This document shows, one piece after another, positions 25,248 through 46,512 of a DNA stretch of 64,000 nt. The notes under the pieces are model-generated. The model was not told where the DNA came from and did no database searches. It saw nothing but the letters and a program-made list of their open reading frames with translations. The DNA is from Tetrahymena elliotti 4EA (lineage: Eukaryota > Ciliophora > Oligohymenophorea > Hymenostomatida > Tetrahymenidae). Made by a program: the position numbers and the translations under genes. Numbering within the stretch: the stretch's first letter is position 1; every line of letters starts with the position of its first letter. Where the stretch lies: contig JH720300.1 in assembly GCA_000231825.2 (NCBI GenBank), positions 800,480 to 864,479 of the forward strand, given 5' to 3'.

Positions 25248-26252
25248 ATACAAAACTCACTTTTAACTTAAAATTTGGAAAATCTATTCTATTCTATTAT
25301 TTATTCATACATTTATTGATTAAAGCAAATATTAATTTTACTAAAGCCTCCTAGAATTAACTAAATAAAACAAGATAAGAAAATTAATAAATTTATTTTA
25401 AACATTTTTAAATTGTAAATACTTATTTTCCGTTCTCTGTTAATGATAAAAATAGAAAATTTTATTTTCTTTGTTAAATTTTTGTTGGATGATTCTAAAT
25501 ACTTTAAGCAATAATTAATAATTTGATTAATATTTAATTTTATTATATTATGCAGAAAAAAATTAAATTGGAGCATTCTAAATTCTAATTATTATATCAT
25601 CTAAACTAAGTTCAGCTTAATATTTTTACTTTTCAAAAACATGTATTTAAATTTATTTTTTATTTATTTATTTCTTTTTTATTAATAAAGTTAATGTTTT
25701 ATTTCGTCATAAAAAAATAATTTAACAAATAAAAGTTTAAAACTTCAAATTTTGAGTAACTTGTTTACTCATATATTGGTTTCTTATTCTTTGAATATCT
25801 GATTTATAAACATAATATACATATAAAGATTCAAATTGCTAATATTATTGATTGTTTGCTACTTATTTATATAAAATAGAATTTATTGATTCAAAAAAAA
25901 TCAGATTTAGAAATTTAAAAAGGAAATTAAAGACCAAAAGATATTTGTTAAAGTTTAAAGCCTTTCAGAAGACACTAAAAAACAATAAAGTATTTTGCTA
26001 GATTTAATTTGATATAAATAAAGAGTTATTTTTAGATACATCAGCATTCAGAGATATTAACAAATAAATAAATTGAATCAAATTTAAGAGGGATTTGTAG
26101 TAATCATAGAATCTAATCTCATACAATCACAAAATAAATTGCATTAAGAAGAAATACATATTTGAAATAACTTAGTTAAATGTTTCTATCTTTATATGAG
26201 AATAGATTCAAATTTTTATTATTATTAAACTTAATTTTTTTTTGCTTTTTGT
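25248..26252. other. Intergenic between convergent genes
   Basis: About 1 kb AT-rich spacer separating the 3' ends of the coiled-coil gene (+) and ETF alpha (-). A short open stretch near 25915-26075 (+) ending in a TGA was examined and not supported. Confidence 0.5.
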
Positions 26253-27867
26253 TCACTATTTAGCAGCCTTAACCTTTTCAGTTAATTCAGGGATAATCTT
26301 AAAAAGATCACCAACCAAACCATAGGTAGAAACTTAAAAGATGGGAGCTTCAGCATCTTTAAAAATAACAATACTTAATATGAATATAATACTTAATTTA
26401 TAATATACCTTAGTTAATAGCAACAATAACCTTGGAATCCTTCATACCAGCAAGATGTTAAATGGCACCAGAAATACCAACAGCAATATATAATTCAGGA
26501 GCTACGACCTTACCAGTTTAACCAACTTATAAGTCATTTGGTGCATAACCAGCATCTAATTAGTTAAAAAAAGTTAAAATTTCTTCATAAAATATAAATT
26601 AAAATAAGTATACCAACTGCAGCTCTAGAGGCACCGATAGCTGTTTCACCCAAAACACCAGCTAAATTTTCAAGGATAACAAAGTTATCTTTGCTTTTAA
26701 GACCTCTACCTCCAGAAACAACCTTTTTTTAATTAAATATATTTTTATTACACTCCTCAATTTAATTTTAAACTAGATATTTCCTATGTTATTGTCATAC
26801 ATTAATAAAAAATAAATATATAAATTACAAATCTAGCAGAAGTGAGTTCTGGTCTTTCAGATTTAACGATTTCATCCTTAATGTGCTTAGCTAAATTATC
26901 CTTCTTTGCAATCAAACTATCAGCATCAACCTTTTAAACATCAGAAATGTTATTGGCTTATTCAGAGTTAATGGCATCAAAAGAAGTTGAACGGAATGAT
27001 AAAAATTTAGTAGGACTAGAAAGTTTAACAGTAGAAATAGCATTTCCTGCATAAACTGGTCTTTAGAAAGTATCATTGCTCTTTAACATATCAAAAATAA
27101 TTTAATAAATAATTATTCTTTAATATATCTTTGCTAGTAATTTATTACAATAATGTTAATAACATCAGTAGCAGGTTGGGTATTGAATTTAGCAGCAACT
27201 CTAGGGAGGATATCCTTACCACTAGATGAAGAATCAGCAACTACTTATTTGTATTTATTTTAGTTAATCAAATTGCTAACAACCTATGAGACTGCTTAAG
27301 CAGTGCTTTATTTACATTTACAAAAAAATATTAATTATGAAAGAATTACTTAATAAAATATTATCATTTATTTTTCTGCAATCTACAAATAAATAAATAA
27401 TTTCATTAATTACTTGTGCTTAAGAAGAGGGGAGTCTGCAACAATAATTTTGCTTACAACTTCCTTGGGAACAGTGGCCTTAATATTTTCAACTACCTTG
27501 CCAACATTTTCACCAGTAACAAGTAAATGGGTCTTTAAAATAAAGAATAAAAAATTTAATTGCTATCCTCAACAAAAGACATTAAAATTTTTTAAATATT
27601 GAAATGATCTATTTTATATTTTTTAATGCTAGCTTGACTTGCTTTAAATTTTCATATAATTTGCAGGTAGTTGCTCTACAAAACATTGCAATATTTTCAT
27701 TTCAAACATTTTTAATTTTATTCTACCTCTTCCTTGAACTTTGAGGCAGCATTCAAAATTTTATACATGCTCTTGCTAAGCTTTTCGCCATTATGTTCAG
27801 CAATAACTAATGTGCTGAAGTTGTTTTTGTTGAAGAAGTTGAATTACTTAAAAGTTTTAGCAAACAT
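26253..27867 (-). CDS. ETFA: Electron transfer flavoprotein subunit alpha, mitochondrial
   Basis: Alpha subunit of the mitochondrial electron transfer flavoprotein, which takes electrons from acyl-CoA dehydrogenases and passes them to ETF-ubiquinone oxidoreductase. Seven exons in transcription order: 27727-27867, 27414-27532, 27149-27305, 26829-27080, 26614-26722, 26409-26555, 26253-26356; sum 1029 nt, 342 aa, TGA stop. Diagnostic segments: [13 protein letters not shown] near the N-terminus; [12 protein letters not shown]; the C-terminal FAD domain with [72 protein letters not shown] and [16 protein letters not shown]. The N-terminus [17 protein letters not shown] is basic/aromatic without acids, as expected for a mitochondrial presequence. 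Length matches the family (about 330 aa). Confidence 0.97.
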
Positions 27868-29111
27868 TTGTCCAAACTTATTTTTTAATTTACTTAGTAA
27901 CTTTCCTTTTTTTATCTTAAAATTTCTTTTAAAATTCTTTTTTACTTTTTTAATTATAAATTAATAATGAGTTGAATAGCATTGCAATTTATTGTTTTAT
28001 AGTTTTAGAGTGAAAAAAGAAAGATATGTAAAGAAGCAACTTTCATCATAATTCTTCTGTATAATACTAGTTATTGAAGCAAAATATATCTCAATTTATG
28101 CATTTAATAAATTTTTATGACCTTATTTCACTTTAATAGATCTTTCTATTGACTTTATTTAAATCTAAATCAAAAATAAATAATAATATATATATTATTT
28201 CAAATACAAAATATCTTTTTTCATTAGAAAAATTTTTAGTCTTAACCTATCAGACATAGTCTAAATATTAATTATCTTACATCACTTTTGTTTATGAAGA
28301 TTCCACCACTTTTACTTAATCAAACTAAATCAAAAAGATAACTAAAATTAGAGATGTAATAAAATGATTCCCTTATTCAATAATATTCATTTATGAAATT
28401 TTTAATTAACTAAAATTAATTTTCTTTAAAATCAAATGAATTTAATTTCTTTCAAAAGGTTTAAAAAATTTGTATGTAGAGTAAATAAAGCAAAGTAAAC
28501 TAAAGTCAAAGTTATAATAGCTCGAAATACTCTTTCAATACAAAACCAGAAATAATTTTTCTTACTTTTTAATTCAATAATAATTAAATAATAATTATTA
28601 TTTTTTTATGGTTAACTCATCATCACCTATTATTTAATCCTTAAAATATTTAATTGCAAAAAAATTTAATATAAAATTTATGAACTAGTTTACATGATTT
28701 TATTTACATACTCAGTCAAGAATTCTTATTTTGGAATTAATTGTATCTCATTCTTATTTATACTAAATTATGATTTTTTTTTAGGACTTGATATGATTCA
28801 TAGAAACCCTAAAGAATTTAAAAATTTTTTAAAATATTTGATTATTTAGATTTTCTTGTGGGTTATGATTTTTCTAAAATTTATTTCATAAATTTAATTT
28901 TAAGGATTAAAAATAGAATAAATAATTTAATTTAAAGATAGTTTTATTAAGTTGCCACAAAATATATTTGATTTTGTTTTAGATTTTAATGATAAAAAAC
29001 TTTAGAAGATTAAGAAAAATATACAACATTTAAACTAACTCTAATTAAAAAAAATAAAAAACAAAATATTTTATCATGATTAACCTTTTTATGAATTATT
29101 TTCAATAATTT
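27868..29111. other. Intergenic, promoter side of ETF alpha
   Basis: AT-rich spacer between two minus-strand genes. No exon recognised. Confidence 0.5.
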
Positions 29112-31662
29112 TCAGTAAATATAATCATTTACATGTTAACTTTATTAATTAGGGACTTATTACTAAAAGCTATTAGATTAGAAAGCATATTAAGCTGTTG
29201 GGGGTTATTAATATTATGCTTAGAAGAATTACTAAGGGCTCTAAACTTGAACTTAATGGTATTTAGTTTCATAAGGATTTTATAATCCATTTTGTTGGCT
29301 TTTATTGTATGGATTAGGAGTATTTTAAATAAATAAGTTATTTTATTGCTGTTATTACATAGAGTAACCTCCAAATTACTAGTTTTATATATTGAATTAT
29401 TATTATTAAGCAAAAGATCCTGAATTCAAATTAGCTGAACTGGAAATACCAAAACTGTTTAATTAAAGAACTTTGTTTTTTATTTTAATAATTTATTCTT
29501 TATATTTATCAAATTTAAAATAGGCTCTCCACATACTGATTACAAAAGGTAACTAAATTTTAAAAAAATATTAATTTAAAACTTATTTAAAAATGTATTA
29601 CTTTTGAAAAAATAGTTGAGATAATGCAAATAAGAATAACAAAAGATCTTAAACCACTATCAATATTAGAGTACCCTTCAAAACCATACCATTTCTATTA
29701 ATTAAATAGCAATAATTTTTTTAATTGCTTATAAAAAATTTTATTTTACACTTGATAAAAATATAAGCCATATGACATCATAAACCCATGAGATAATAAG
29801 TATTATGCTAATAAATCTGTGTTAGGTGTGAGTGAGAATTCCTGTGAAACATAAACCCATGTAGATTAGAAGCAGAGTCAACTTTTTAATATAAATAGAT
29901 AAAATTTTAGATCCCATTTTAATAATTTTACCTCTAAAAACTAAGGCTTGTATAAGCATTGAACTATACTAAAGCAAGTTGTTGCTACAAAAAATAGTAT
30001 AGTCACCTTAGTCCAATCTTCAATCACTTCTTAGGTATGTTAATCTAATTTTTCCAATATCTTCTATTCAAATTTTTACTCTTTAATATTTGGAAAATAA
30101 TATGCAGAAAGATTAAGCATATTAACTGGGTTATTTTATTCATATACTCCACTTCCAGAAATATATGCTCCTTGGGCATTTCTAGAATTTTCAATATTTT
30201 TATACTAATCAAATAAAGTAGGATTTTAAGTTGCCTATTAACATAAAAAATTGATTAAATTAGCTCAAATCAAGCTTAAATTCCAATTAAAATCCATCTC
30301 AAAAATAAAATAAATTCTTAATTACAATTTAATTTTTTCTCTTAATTTTTTTATTTTAACAATAAAAAATATTTCAATCTATTTAATCCCTTTTTTGAAT
30401 TTACTGAAAATTTATTTGAGATTCAAAATTTGATAAAAATTCCCTTAAAGTTTTGTTATAAAATGAACTATTTAAAATTACTTGCTTTAATTAGTTTGAC
30501 TAGTATGGATTTTTATCGTCACTAAATAACTAAGTTAATTTTGCTAAGGTTATTTGAGTTGGTTTCATTCCCTCTATTTTCTATTTGATTTCTTCTTCTT
30601 TTAATCTTATATCATTCTGTAGAATTTTAGACTAGATAAAAATTAATTTAATATTTTAAAGGAAAAATGAATAAGCATATATTAATTAATATTTCATATC
30701 AAAGAATATTGAAAAATTATTGTTTAAGATTACTTCTGATAAAACAAACTTAGCCTCGTATACAATAGTTGACTATGTTCTGTAATCGCCTTTCTTTAAA
30801 TAATCTTCCTTTTAGACTAACATATTTTTTTCTAAATCTTTAAGGTAGATAACTGCTCTACCTATTTCATCATTAGAAACAAGCCTCTTTCTATCATTTA
30901 CAATCAAGACTATCTCTTTTTATGATTGGAGAGATCCTGTTGGTTGAATTTCCCTATTTTTTAAATAAAAAAATTTAACTGATTAATTAATAGAAATTAA
31001 TTTTTTTTATAAAGATATGCATTTTAGAATCTTTCAAGTAAATAATTTACAAAGTAAAGACTTCGTTCCAAACAGGGTTTTAATTGTTAGGGAGAACTTA
31101 AGTTGAATGTACATGTTATCCTTCAAAATGAACCTAAACAAAAGCATCTACTGGGGTGAACCTATCATAAGGCTCTAAGTTTTTAGCACTTTAAATACTA
31201 AGAATAACTCTATCAACACTATTAGGCCTAATTTAATTAAGTTTTTTAAGTAATTCATTCTTTTATTTGATAAGCTCTTCTTTTTCAGATTCAAAATAAC
31301 TGATTCTAAAATTCAAGTTTCTCTCAGTGTCTACGAATTGATTTATGAAATCTCTTGCTTGTATCCTCTAATTTTCTTAATGGCACTCTTAAAATAACTA
31401 CTGGGCTATATTTCTATCATAAGGTACTTTATTCTACAAAAAATTATTTACATTTCAAAGCAAATAAAATATTCAATACCTAATGATCCAAAAAATACAT
31501 CAACTCCTCAAAATTAAAATCTTGCTAAAATTAAGAAAACATGGCATTAAGCTATGATTCTCTATCGACTTATTATTTATGTGTTGATTAAACCAATCCA
31601 TAGTGATAGACCTAAGTGTTTTAAGTTTATTGTTCAGGACTGTACGCAAATTTATTTATCAT
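29112..31662 (-). CDS. C2-domain multi-pass membrane protein with Gln-rich tail
   Basis: Eight exons in transcription order: 31480-31662, 31051-31433, 30734-30953, 30482-30631, 29932-30234, 29750-29881, 29602-29694, 29112-29552; sum 1905 nt, 634 aa, TGA stop. Order: coiled-coil-like segment (about 85-130); a C2 beta-sandwich (about 135-260) with LSIQSAKNLEPYDRF, DAFVQVHFEG, NNQNPVWNEVFTL and IGRAVIYLKDL; a linker; then four hydrophobic helices (VTILFFVATTCFSIVQCLY, LLLIYMGLCFTGIL, FISIILIISWVYDVIWLIF, SFVILICIISTIFSKLPFV). The last 110 residues are Gln/Asn-rich, almost all Gln from TAA/TAG. The two loop aspartates typical of Ca-binding C2 domains look only partly kept, so calcium binding is uncertain. 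C2 plus TM suggests lipid- or membrane-contact function. No orthologue recognised. Confidence 0.85.
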
Positions 31663-32192
31663 TCTATATATCCTTCTTATATTAATTAAACTCCAATCAA
31701 TTACTAATTTTTATTTTATTTACAATATTTGCAAGTAATTAATTTTCAAATCAATTTATAAAGAAACCCACAACTTAATTTTAAAATTTCATCTATAATA
31801 AAATCAATGAATTTATCTATTTATTAATCTTTGCTTTTCAAATACTATCTTTTTGAAAACTTGAAAAAAATAACATGTACCCATTTAAATGACGCAAAAG
31901 TAATACTTCATGGCAAATCATTTGTTGTTTTCAATAAATAAATAAAAACTTATTGATTAATTATAGATATCCCTAAATGCAAAAAGAGAAATATTTTAGT
32001 TCATTAAAATCTCTCTTAATATTTTTATTTTATTTCTTAAATTAAAAAAATAACTTCTAAGTAATAAATAATAATTTTAAATGTATCTTATATTTTATTG
32101 ATCAACTAAAATACTGAATTCATTTTTTATTTAAATTATAAATATTTAAAATCTAAAAATAAACATACAAGTCTAATAGATTGGTGATTCTT
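31663..32192. other. Intergenic (530 bp) between two minus-strand genes
   Basis: AT-rich; must hold the promoter of the C2 membrane protein gene and the 3' UTR of the coiled-coil gene. Nothing else seen. Confidence 0.5.
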
Positions 32193-33877
32193 TCAATTTT
32201 CAAATAATTCTTATTTTTACATTTATATTTTTACAAATGAATGATTTAACATTTAATTTATTGTTTTTTTGTTTAAGAAAATTGCTAATTTTAAGCAACC
32301 TAAAGATTTCCTGTAAAGCTAAATCTATTTAAAAATTAGTAAATTTATTGAATTTAAAATTATTTATAAAAAAATAGTTACTTCATAATTTATTTGATTA
32401 AAACTATTTGAGCAAAATTTTTCTATATTTTATTTAAGTAAATCTAAGTTCTCAACTTAGCATTTTAACTCATTATACTATTTAGATTTTTAAAGATATT
32501 CATTTTTAGCTGCATCTATTTGTATCTACAAAAGACTTAAATCTATTTCATCTATGTAATTTCTCATTATTTGAAAATGGAACATCTGATCGTCTTTAAA
32601 TATTTAAAATTAATTTTAATCATAGATCTCTAATAAATTTTTTAATTTTAATTATTTTATTTACAATAACATCAAATAAACACTAATATTCATTTATAGA
32701 GAAAAGTTTTTAAAAAATTATTAAGTCAATTAATTAAAATTTTACTTATTTATTTTAAGTTATAATATTTATTTAGATAGTAAATTGTTAAAATTTTAAT
32801 TTTAAATAGAAGATAATTTTACTAGGTATTATACTTTTTTGAATGATATTTTAGTTCATTTCTCTAGAAATTTTTGGTATTTACTTCACTGTTGAAGCTA
32901 GTTCATCTAACTTTAAAGACTATGTAAGTATTTTTTAAGTAGGTAGGTTGGTTTCAAATTTTTGAAAAGTGTTATTGTTTTTAATCATTTCATGAGTGTA
33001 TTAATTAGTATTAAGAAAAAATTATTGTTAATTTAACTCTTTAGATAATTCTTTTAAATCAAAAATATTTTAACTATGACTTTGATTTTACGAATCTCCA
33101 TCAACTACCAATATTTTATCTTGATTAAAAACTGCAGGTATTTTATCATTCTCTTGATTATTTTACTTAATATTTATTTTCCTTTTTTTATTTTCTAATT
33201 CTAAATTTATATTAGTATGAGATATTTCTTGCTAGTTTCTTATTTGCCCTATATTATTTTCAGAATATTACTCAGGTTATCCTTGATATTAACTAATAGT
33301 TCTAATAAACTAATTTGTTTTCTACTATTTTTAGGAGAATTCTATATATTCCCTTTGTGAATAAATATTAAAAAATTAAAAAAATTTTAATAAGTTTAAA
33401 TATTACCTAAGTGTATTGAGGTTAGACTAAATATAAATAGAAGTTTATTAATTTGGTATTAGCATTACTAAATTTTCTACTTACTTTTCTAATTATTTTG
33501 AGTATTCTTTATATTTAGTGTATTTTCTTTGGGTTTCAGCAGATCTCAATCTCTGTTTCATGAAATGACTTTATTGTCTTTAAGTTTCAACCAAAAGATT
33601 TTATAATTTTAGTGTCTTATTTAAAGATTAAAAATATTTTAAAATAAAAATAAAAAACTATTAACATCTTATTCTATCGCAATGATCAATTGAAACATTT
33701 CATCTTTAGCTAATCTTTTGCAATTCTAATCAACCAAAAAATATTAACTGCTTAATCACACAATTAAAATCAAGATACATAAAAACATTCAATTGTTTTA
33801 GGGTATTCAGAGATGATATATTGTAGCTGATAGTTTTCTTAAACTTCTTTGACAAATTAATTAAATTCAAAACTCAT
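32193..33877 (-). CDS. Coiled-coil protein, 386 aa, with a 20-nt exon
   Basis: Seven exons in transcription order: 33779-33877, 33666-33725, 33485-33615, 33407-33426, 32835-33341, 32382-32593, 32193-32324; total 1161 nt, 386 aa, TGA stop; phases agree at every junction. An in-frame alternative acceptor for the last exon ends it at 32318. Start MSFEFNQFVKEVQENYQ. Residues 30-110 and 300-360 are helical and charged (for example MKQRLRSAETQRKYTKYKEYSKQ, split here by the splice sites, and EIDLSLLQIQIDAAKNEYLQ) and predict coiled coils; the centre is Asn/Gln-rich and probably disordered. No known domain. Divergent from PRPF8 with about 1.1 kb between the start codons. The 20-nt exon 33407-33426 keeps frame only when spliced on both sides. 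Confidence 0.78.
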
Positions 33878-34952
33878 ATTTTTTTTAATTTACAAATTTT
33901 TAACAATTATAAATATCTAAAAGGATCCAAATAAATAATAAATCAATTAAATTTTACCACTAAATTATTTCTTTACTTTTGAAATCAAATATAATTCTAA
34001 TTCATTGTTCAATCTTACAAAGTAAATTAAAAATCTATTAAAACATTCTATTAATTCAGTCAATAAACATATTTAATAAATAGATTTTTTATCATACATT
34101 TATTGTAAATTTAGAATATAAAAATATTTAAGCTGAGGTGTTTAATAATATTTTACTAAATCTAAATGAAATTAAAGCAGAAGAATTAAACAAATCAAAA
34201 GCAGAAAAATAAAAATTGATTTGAAAAAAGAAATAAAAATTAAATTTATGAAATATTTACAAATAGAGCATTAATTAAAATTAAATTTAAGAAGATTATT
34301 GACTATTATTTATTTTAAAAGTTATAAAGCGAAATCTTTACTTACATTAAGATCAATTTTCTAGATATTAATGTTTTAAAAAGAATGATTAATTAAGTTT
34401 AAAATATTCATGTGTCAGGAAGAAATAATGAATTTTATATAAAATTAGAAATAGTATAATTTAGATTTTAAAGAAGAATGTTAATTTTAATATTGAAAAA
34501 AGATTCAAGAGAGTAAATTTTTATTTTTTAATAAATTAAATTATTTATATAAGATATGTCTATGATTTATAATTTATTATCTAGGTAGAAACATTAATTT
34601 TAATTGATTATAAATGAAGGATAAAAAATGTGTATTTTAATTATATTTAAACTAGTTATTTGTTGTAAGGGATATAAATGAATAAATCAAAATATATACA
34701 GTGAAGCTATATAGTGATAATGAAGAGTGTGTCTATCATTATTATAAGATATTCGTAAACAGTTAATTAATAATTAGATTTATATGTTTATTTATTATAA
34801 ACTTTACATACATAAATACATACAATAATTGATTCACTTTATTAATCATCTTCATTCTAAGATAATAATTATTATATTTTTTCTTTTTCTATCCTTTAAT
34901 AAATAAAAATAAAAACAATAAGAAAAGGAAGAGGAGAAAACTATAAGATAAT
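33878..34952. other. Divergent intergenic region (promoters)
   Basis: 1075 bp between two divergently transcribed genes, AT-rich, no motif I can name. Confidence 0.5.
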
Positions 34953-42999
<8,047 letters not shown>

Positions 43000-45700
43000 T
43001 CAAAATAAGCAAGAAAAAAACATATATTAATTATAAATTTTACAAGATAAAAGAAATAGATCTAATACCTAATTTTTTTGGATAGTTTTTCTTTAAAAAT
43101 TAAAGATTATAATTAAACATAAATAAAGACTATCAGTATTATCTATTCAATCAGTGTATGGTATATGCCAAAAATAAATTGCTTGTCACTAGTAAAAAAT
43201 AATATAAAATGAAATGATATAGTATTATATAATCATAAATAACTTAATCATCCTAATAAATTCAAAACTAATATTTAAATTCTTTTTGTCTATTCTTATT
43301 TATATATTAATCAAAAACCTATTTTTACTCTAAACCAAATTTGGATATGTATTTTTTAATTACAAAAATTTTGTGCAAATTTATCAACTAATTGTCAAAA
43401 TAAAAAAATATAATTATATAATCAATAAGTATTTCTTCTACAAAAAGAATATAGAATTCTTTTTTATCATTATAATCCCTTAAGATTCAATTAAAAAATA
43501 CATTTTTCTATCTTACTTTCTTTATGAAGATTTAATAAACAAATCTAAATGTTCATATCTTATTACATATTTTATTTAGATATTTTTACTAAGAGATGAT
43601 TTAGTTATTTAATTGATTAAAAGTCACTGGTTGGTGAATCATTTTAATTTTTTTAATTTTTTTTCGTGTTTTTGAAAGTATTCAATAAAATAAAAAAGAA
43701 TTAATTCCTATTTTATTGTAAAAAAATTTATTAAAGTAAATATTTTAATTTAAATTTAAAACAGTTAAAATTTAAGAAAATCAATAAACTATTAATTTTA
43801 TTATAGAGCAACATAAAATTCTAAATTAAATAAAAGATGAGTTTTGTTGAGTTAACTTTCAATCAAAAGAGTATATACAGATTGATTAATATAAAAGATG
43901 TAAAGATTGCAGATATAAATATTAATAAGAGGAAATCTAAATTAGAAATTGATTTCTTCTTTAAATAATAAATAAATTAAATCAATATGAAATATATGTT
44001 TATTTTTTGGTTTTGTTAATAAATTATTTTTAATTATTGTTGAAACTAGTTTTCCTTTTAAATTATATTTTTTTTATGTTTCTTTAAAAATTTGTGCACA
44101 ATTATTTAATTCTTCAAATTTTTTAATTACTACCTGAACTTGTGTTACTTCCTTACTAAAGCCTTTAATTACTGTTTTATGATGGTTTTTATATTATTTT
44201 ATTTTCTTCACTTGGAAAGACTCCTTCTCTATATTAAGGTTAAAGATTACCTCTCTCTATTTACTCAAAACCTTTTAAATAAAGTTTACAATTTTAGCAA
44301 ATTATTTAGTTTCATTAAGAATTAATTTGAAAGTCAAATATTAAAAAATGAAAATATAATCCTTTTAAATAATAAATCTATCAAATAATTACCATTTATA
44401 ATCTTCTTTATTGGCATAAAAACAAGGAAGGAAAATATCATTGAAGATAATACTATTAAGATTAAAACTTAAACCTTTTTCACAATTAAAACAAAGATAA
44501 TTATTAATCATATGGATAAATTTAACTGTAAATTTACTTTTTGTGTGTCATCTATCTATGAAAAATCTAATGAATTTATCAAAAAATGATGTACACTATA
44601 ATTTGAAACAGTATATCCTAAAATAAAACCTATAACTAATCCTACGAGCAGCATAATTATATTTTATTGACTTATTCCTACTCTATCAGAAATAATTTAT
44701 CAAATGTTTCTTTGAATTATTTATGTATGTGTTAATTGAATGTTAGTTTTTAATAATATTTGATCAAAAAGCAAAATAACTAAACTAAAAAAGTCTTGAA
44801 AGTTATTAATGAGATACTTTTAGATTAAGGTGAAGAAAAATAATCATTATTAATGAAAAGTTTCTTTACAATCACTTTATGGCAAAACAATTATTGCATC
44901 ATAATATACAGTAACTCATAATTCTTAAAGATTTCTTCTTATTTTTAAATTTATCTTCTCTTCTAACTTTTTTAAAATAAATATCAATCACATTTTTTAT
45001 ATTTGTTTTCTTTTAAACTAAATTAAATTTTATATTATTAAAAAGATCTTTTGCTTCTTTAATAAAAATCTTTGAACTAATTGATCAAAAATTTCATATT
45101 CAAATTAAAAATAAACCTAGTATTTTTAACAATAATAGTATTATTAAATATAATATATTTAAAATGTAAAGCAAAACCTGTTATATAAAAAAAAATCTGA
45201 TTCCAAAATATTATTCAGATGTTTTCAACAATTTTTAAGTTATATTTTAATTGATAAAAAAATATTCTAATATCAAGGTTTTCTTTAAATATATTTAGAA
45301 GAAAAAGGGGTTGCTGAGAAATATTGTATGAAATATACTAAAAAAGTTAACCTTTAATGAACCTTCCAAATAACTAATAAATATATATGAATTCCAATAA
45401 AATATCTTTTATAATTAATTTTTATTATTATAAACTATTTGTGATAATGAAAAATAATTGTTACTTAGAAAAGAAGATCTAAGCTGAATATATAATTCCG
45501 ACCTATAATTTATATAAAAAGCAGCTAGAAAGATAATCGAAGTTGATAATTCAAAGGAGATTAGAAATTATTTATATAAATATATATCTATCTATTTATT
45601 TGTTTTTAATTTAAATTAAATTAAAACCAAGTGAGGGATTTTAATTTATAATCAATATTTGCATAAAATAATTAAAATAAATCATCAAAAAGTAAATAAA
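43000..45700. other. Long intergenic stretch
   Basis: 2.7 kb, AT-rich. Contains one open frame of doubtful value (44179-44589, listed separately) and a second at 43836-44041 without protein features. The 3' end holds the promoter of the FoP gene. Confidence 0.5.
44179..44589 (+). CDS. Doubtful ORF, 136 aa
   Basis: A frame free of TGA from about 44044 to the TGA at 44587-44589; first ATG at 44179. The peptide is Phe/Leu/Ile/Lys/Asn-rich with a hydrophobic N-terminus (MMVFILFYFLHLERLLLYI). Composition fits either a small membrane protein or chance openness in G-poor DNA, where TGA is rare. No homology recognised, no intron structure. Listed so that it is not overlooked. Confidence 0.2.
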
Positions 45701-46512
45701 ATGGGTAGAGACAATAATAGAAGAGGTGGAAATAATGGAAATCGTCGTAACAACGGTGGTGGTTTCCGTGGTGGTAATGTAATAAACTATACAAATTTAA
45801 TAAAATTATTGGTAGCTCAGTTAAATAGATGATATTTATTTGCAAATTCATAAATTTGAATGTCTGATACATTCAGATATTTATAAATTGATAAATTTAT
45901 TTATAAAAACTGAAACAAAATTGCATATAAAAAATGAACTGAATGAATATTTTAATAACAAGGGCAATAGAAGAGGCGGTGACGGTGGTAACGGCGGTAA
46001 CAGAAAATTCAGAAATGATAGAAGAGGTGGAAACAACAATCGTGGAGATCAAAATGGCAATAACAACGATAGAAGAGGTGGCAAGTTTGATAGAAATGGC
46101 TTTAAGGATAAAAGAAGAAATGACAGAAATTTAAGCAAGGAATAACTTGATAAAAATTTGGAAAAGTTCTTATCCAAAGACCCTCAAGTTAAAGATAAAA
46201 GTAATAAATTATTGGATTAAGAAAGTACAGTTAAGACATGAAAGTTTCAACAATTTAAATAAATGTTTGAAACATCGTAGCTATTAATTTCAAAAATTAA
46301 TTGCCATATCAACAATTAGTTAAGAAATAGATCTGTGGCTAAATTTATGTTTTAATATAAAAAGTCAAAAAGGAACAACTTGATAGACAACTAGAAGAAC
46401 ACATGAAGAAAAAGGAAAATTAAGGTAAGATTATTTATTATTCAAGATATAAGTATATTTATCAATTTATTGTTATTTTTTAGGTAAGGCTAATGAAAAA
46501 AGTGATATCTGA
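45701..46512 (+). CDS. RGG-box protein with FoP/ALYREF-type C-terminal repeats (mRNA export adaptor-like)
   Basis: Four exons, 45701-45778, 45963-46200, 46365-46424 and 46484-46512; 405 nt, 134 aa, TGA stop. N-terminal two thirds are Gly/Arg/Asn repeats (RRGG, GGNGGNRK, RGGKFDRNG), the RGG type that binds RNA and is methylated by PRMTs. The C-terminus carries two copies of a K-E-Q-L-D-x-x-L-E motif (KEQLDKNLEKFLSKD and KEQLDRQLEEHMKKK), the duplication typical of CHTOP/FoP and of the end of ALYREF, which contacts the export helicase DDX39/UAP56. Unlike ALYREF there is no RRM. If intron 46201-46364 were retained, translation would stop at a TGA at 46239-46241, after the first repeat. Assignment rests on motif and composition. 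Confidence 0.75.

Noticed and set aside
29129..29413. 94-codon minus-strand ORF under the standard code
   Set aside because: The correct frame is another one, where in-frame TAA/TAG give the Gln-rich tail of the C2 membrane protein and the flanking exon joins in phase.
43836..44041. 68-codon ORF starting MSFVELTF
   Set aside because: Short, low complexity at its end, no splice partner that extends it; not better than chance in G-poor DNA.
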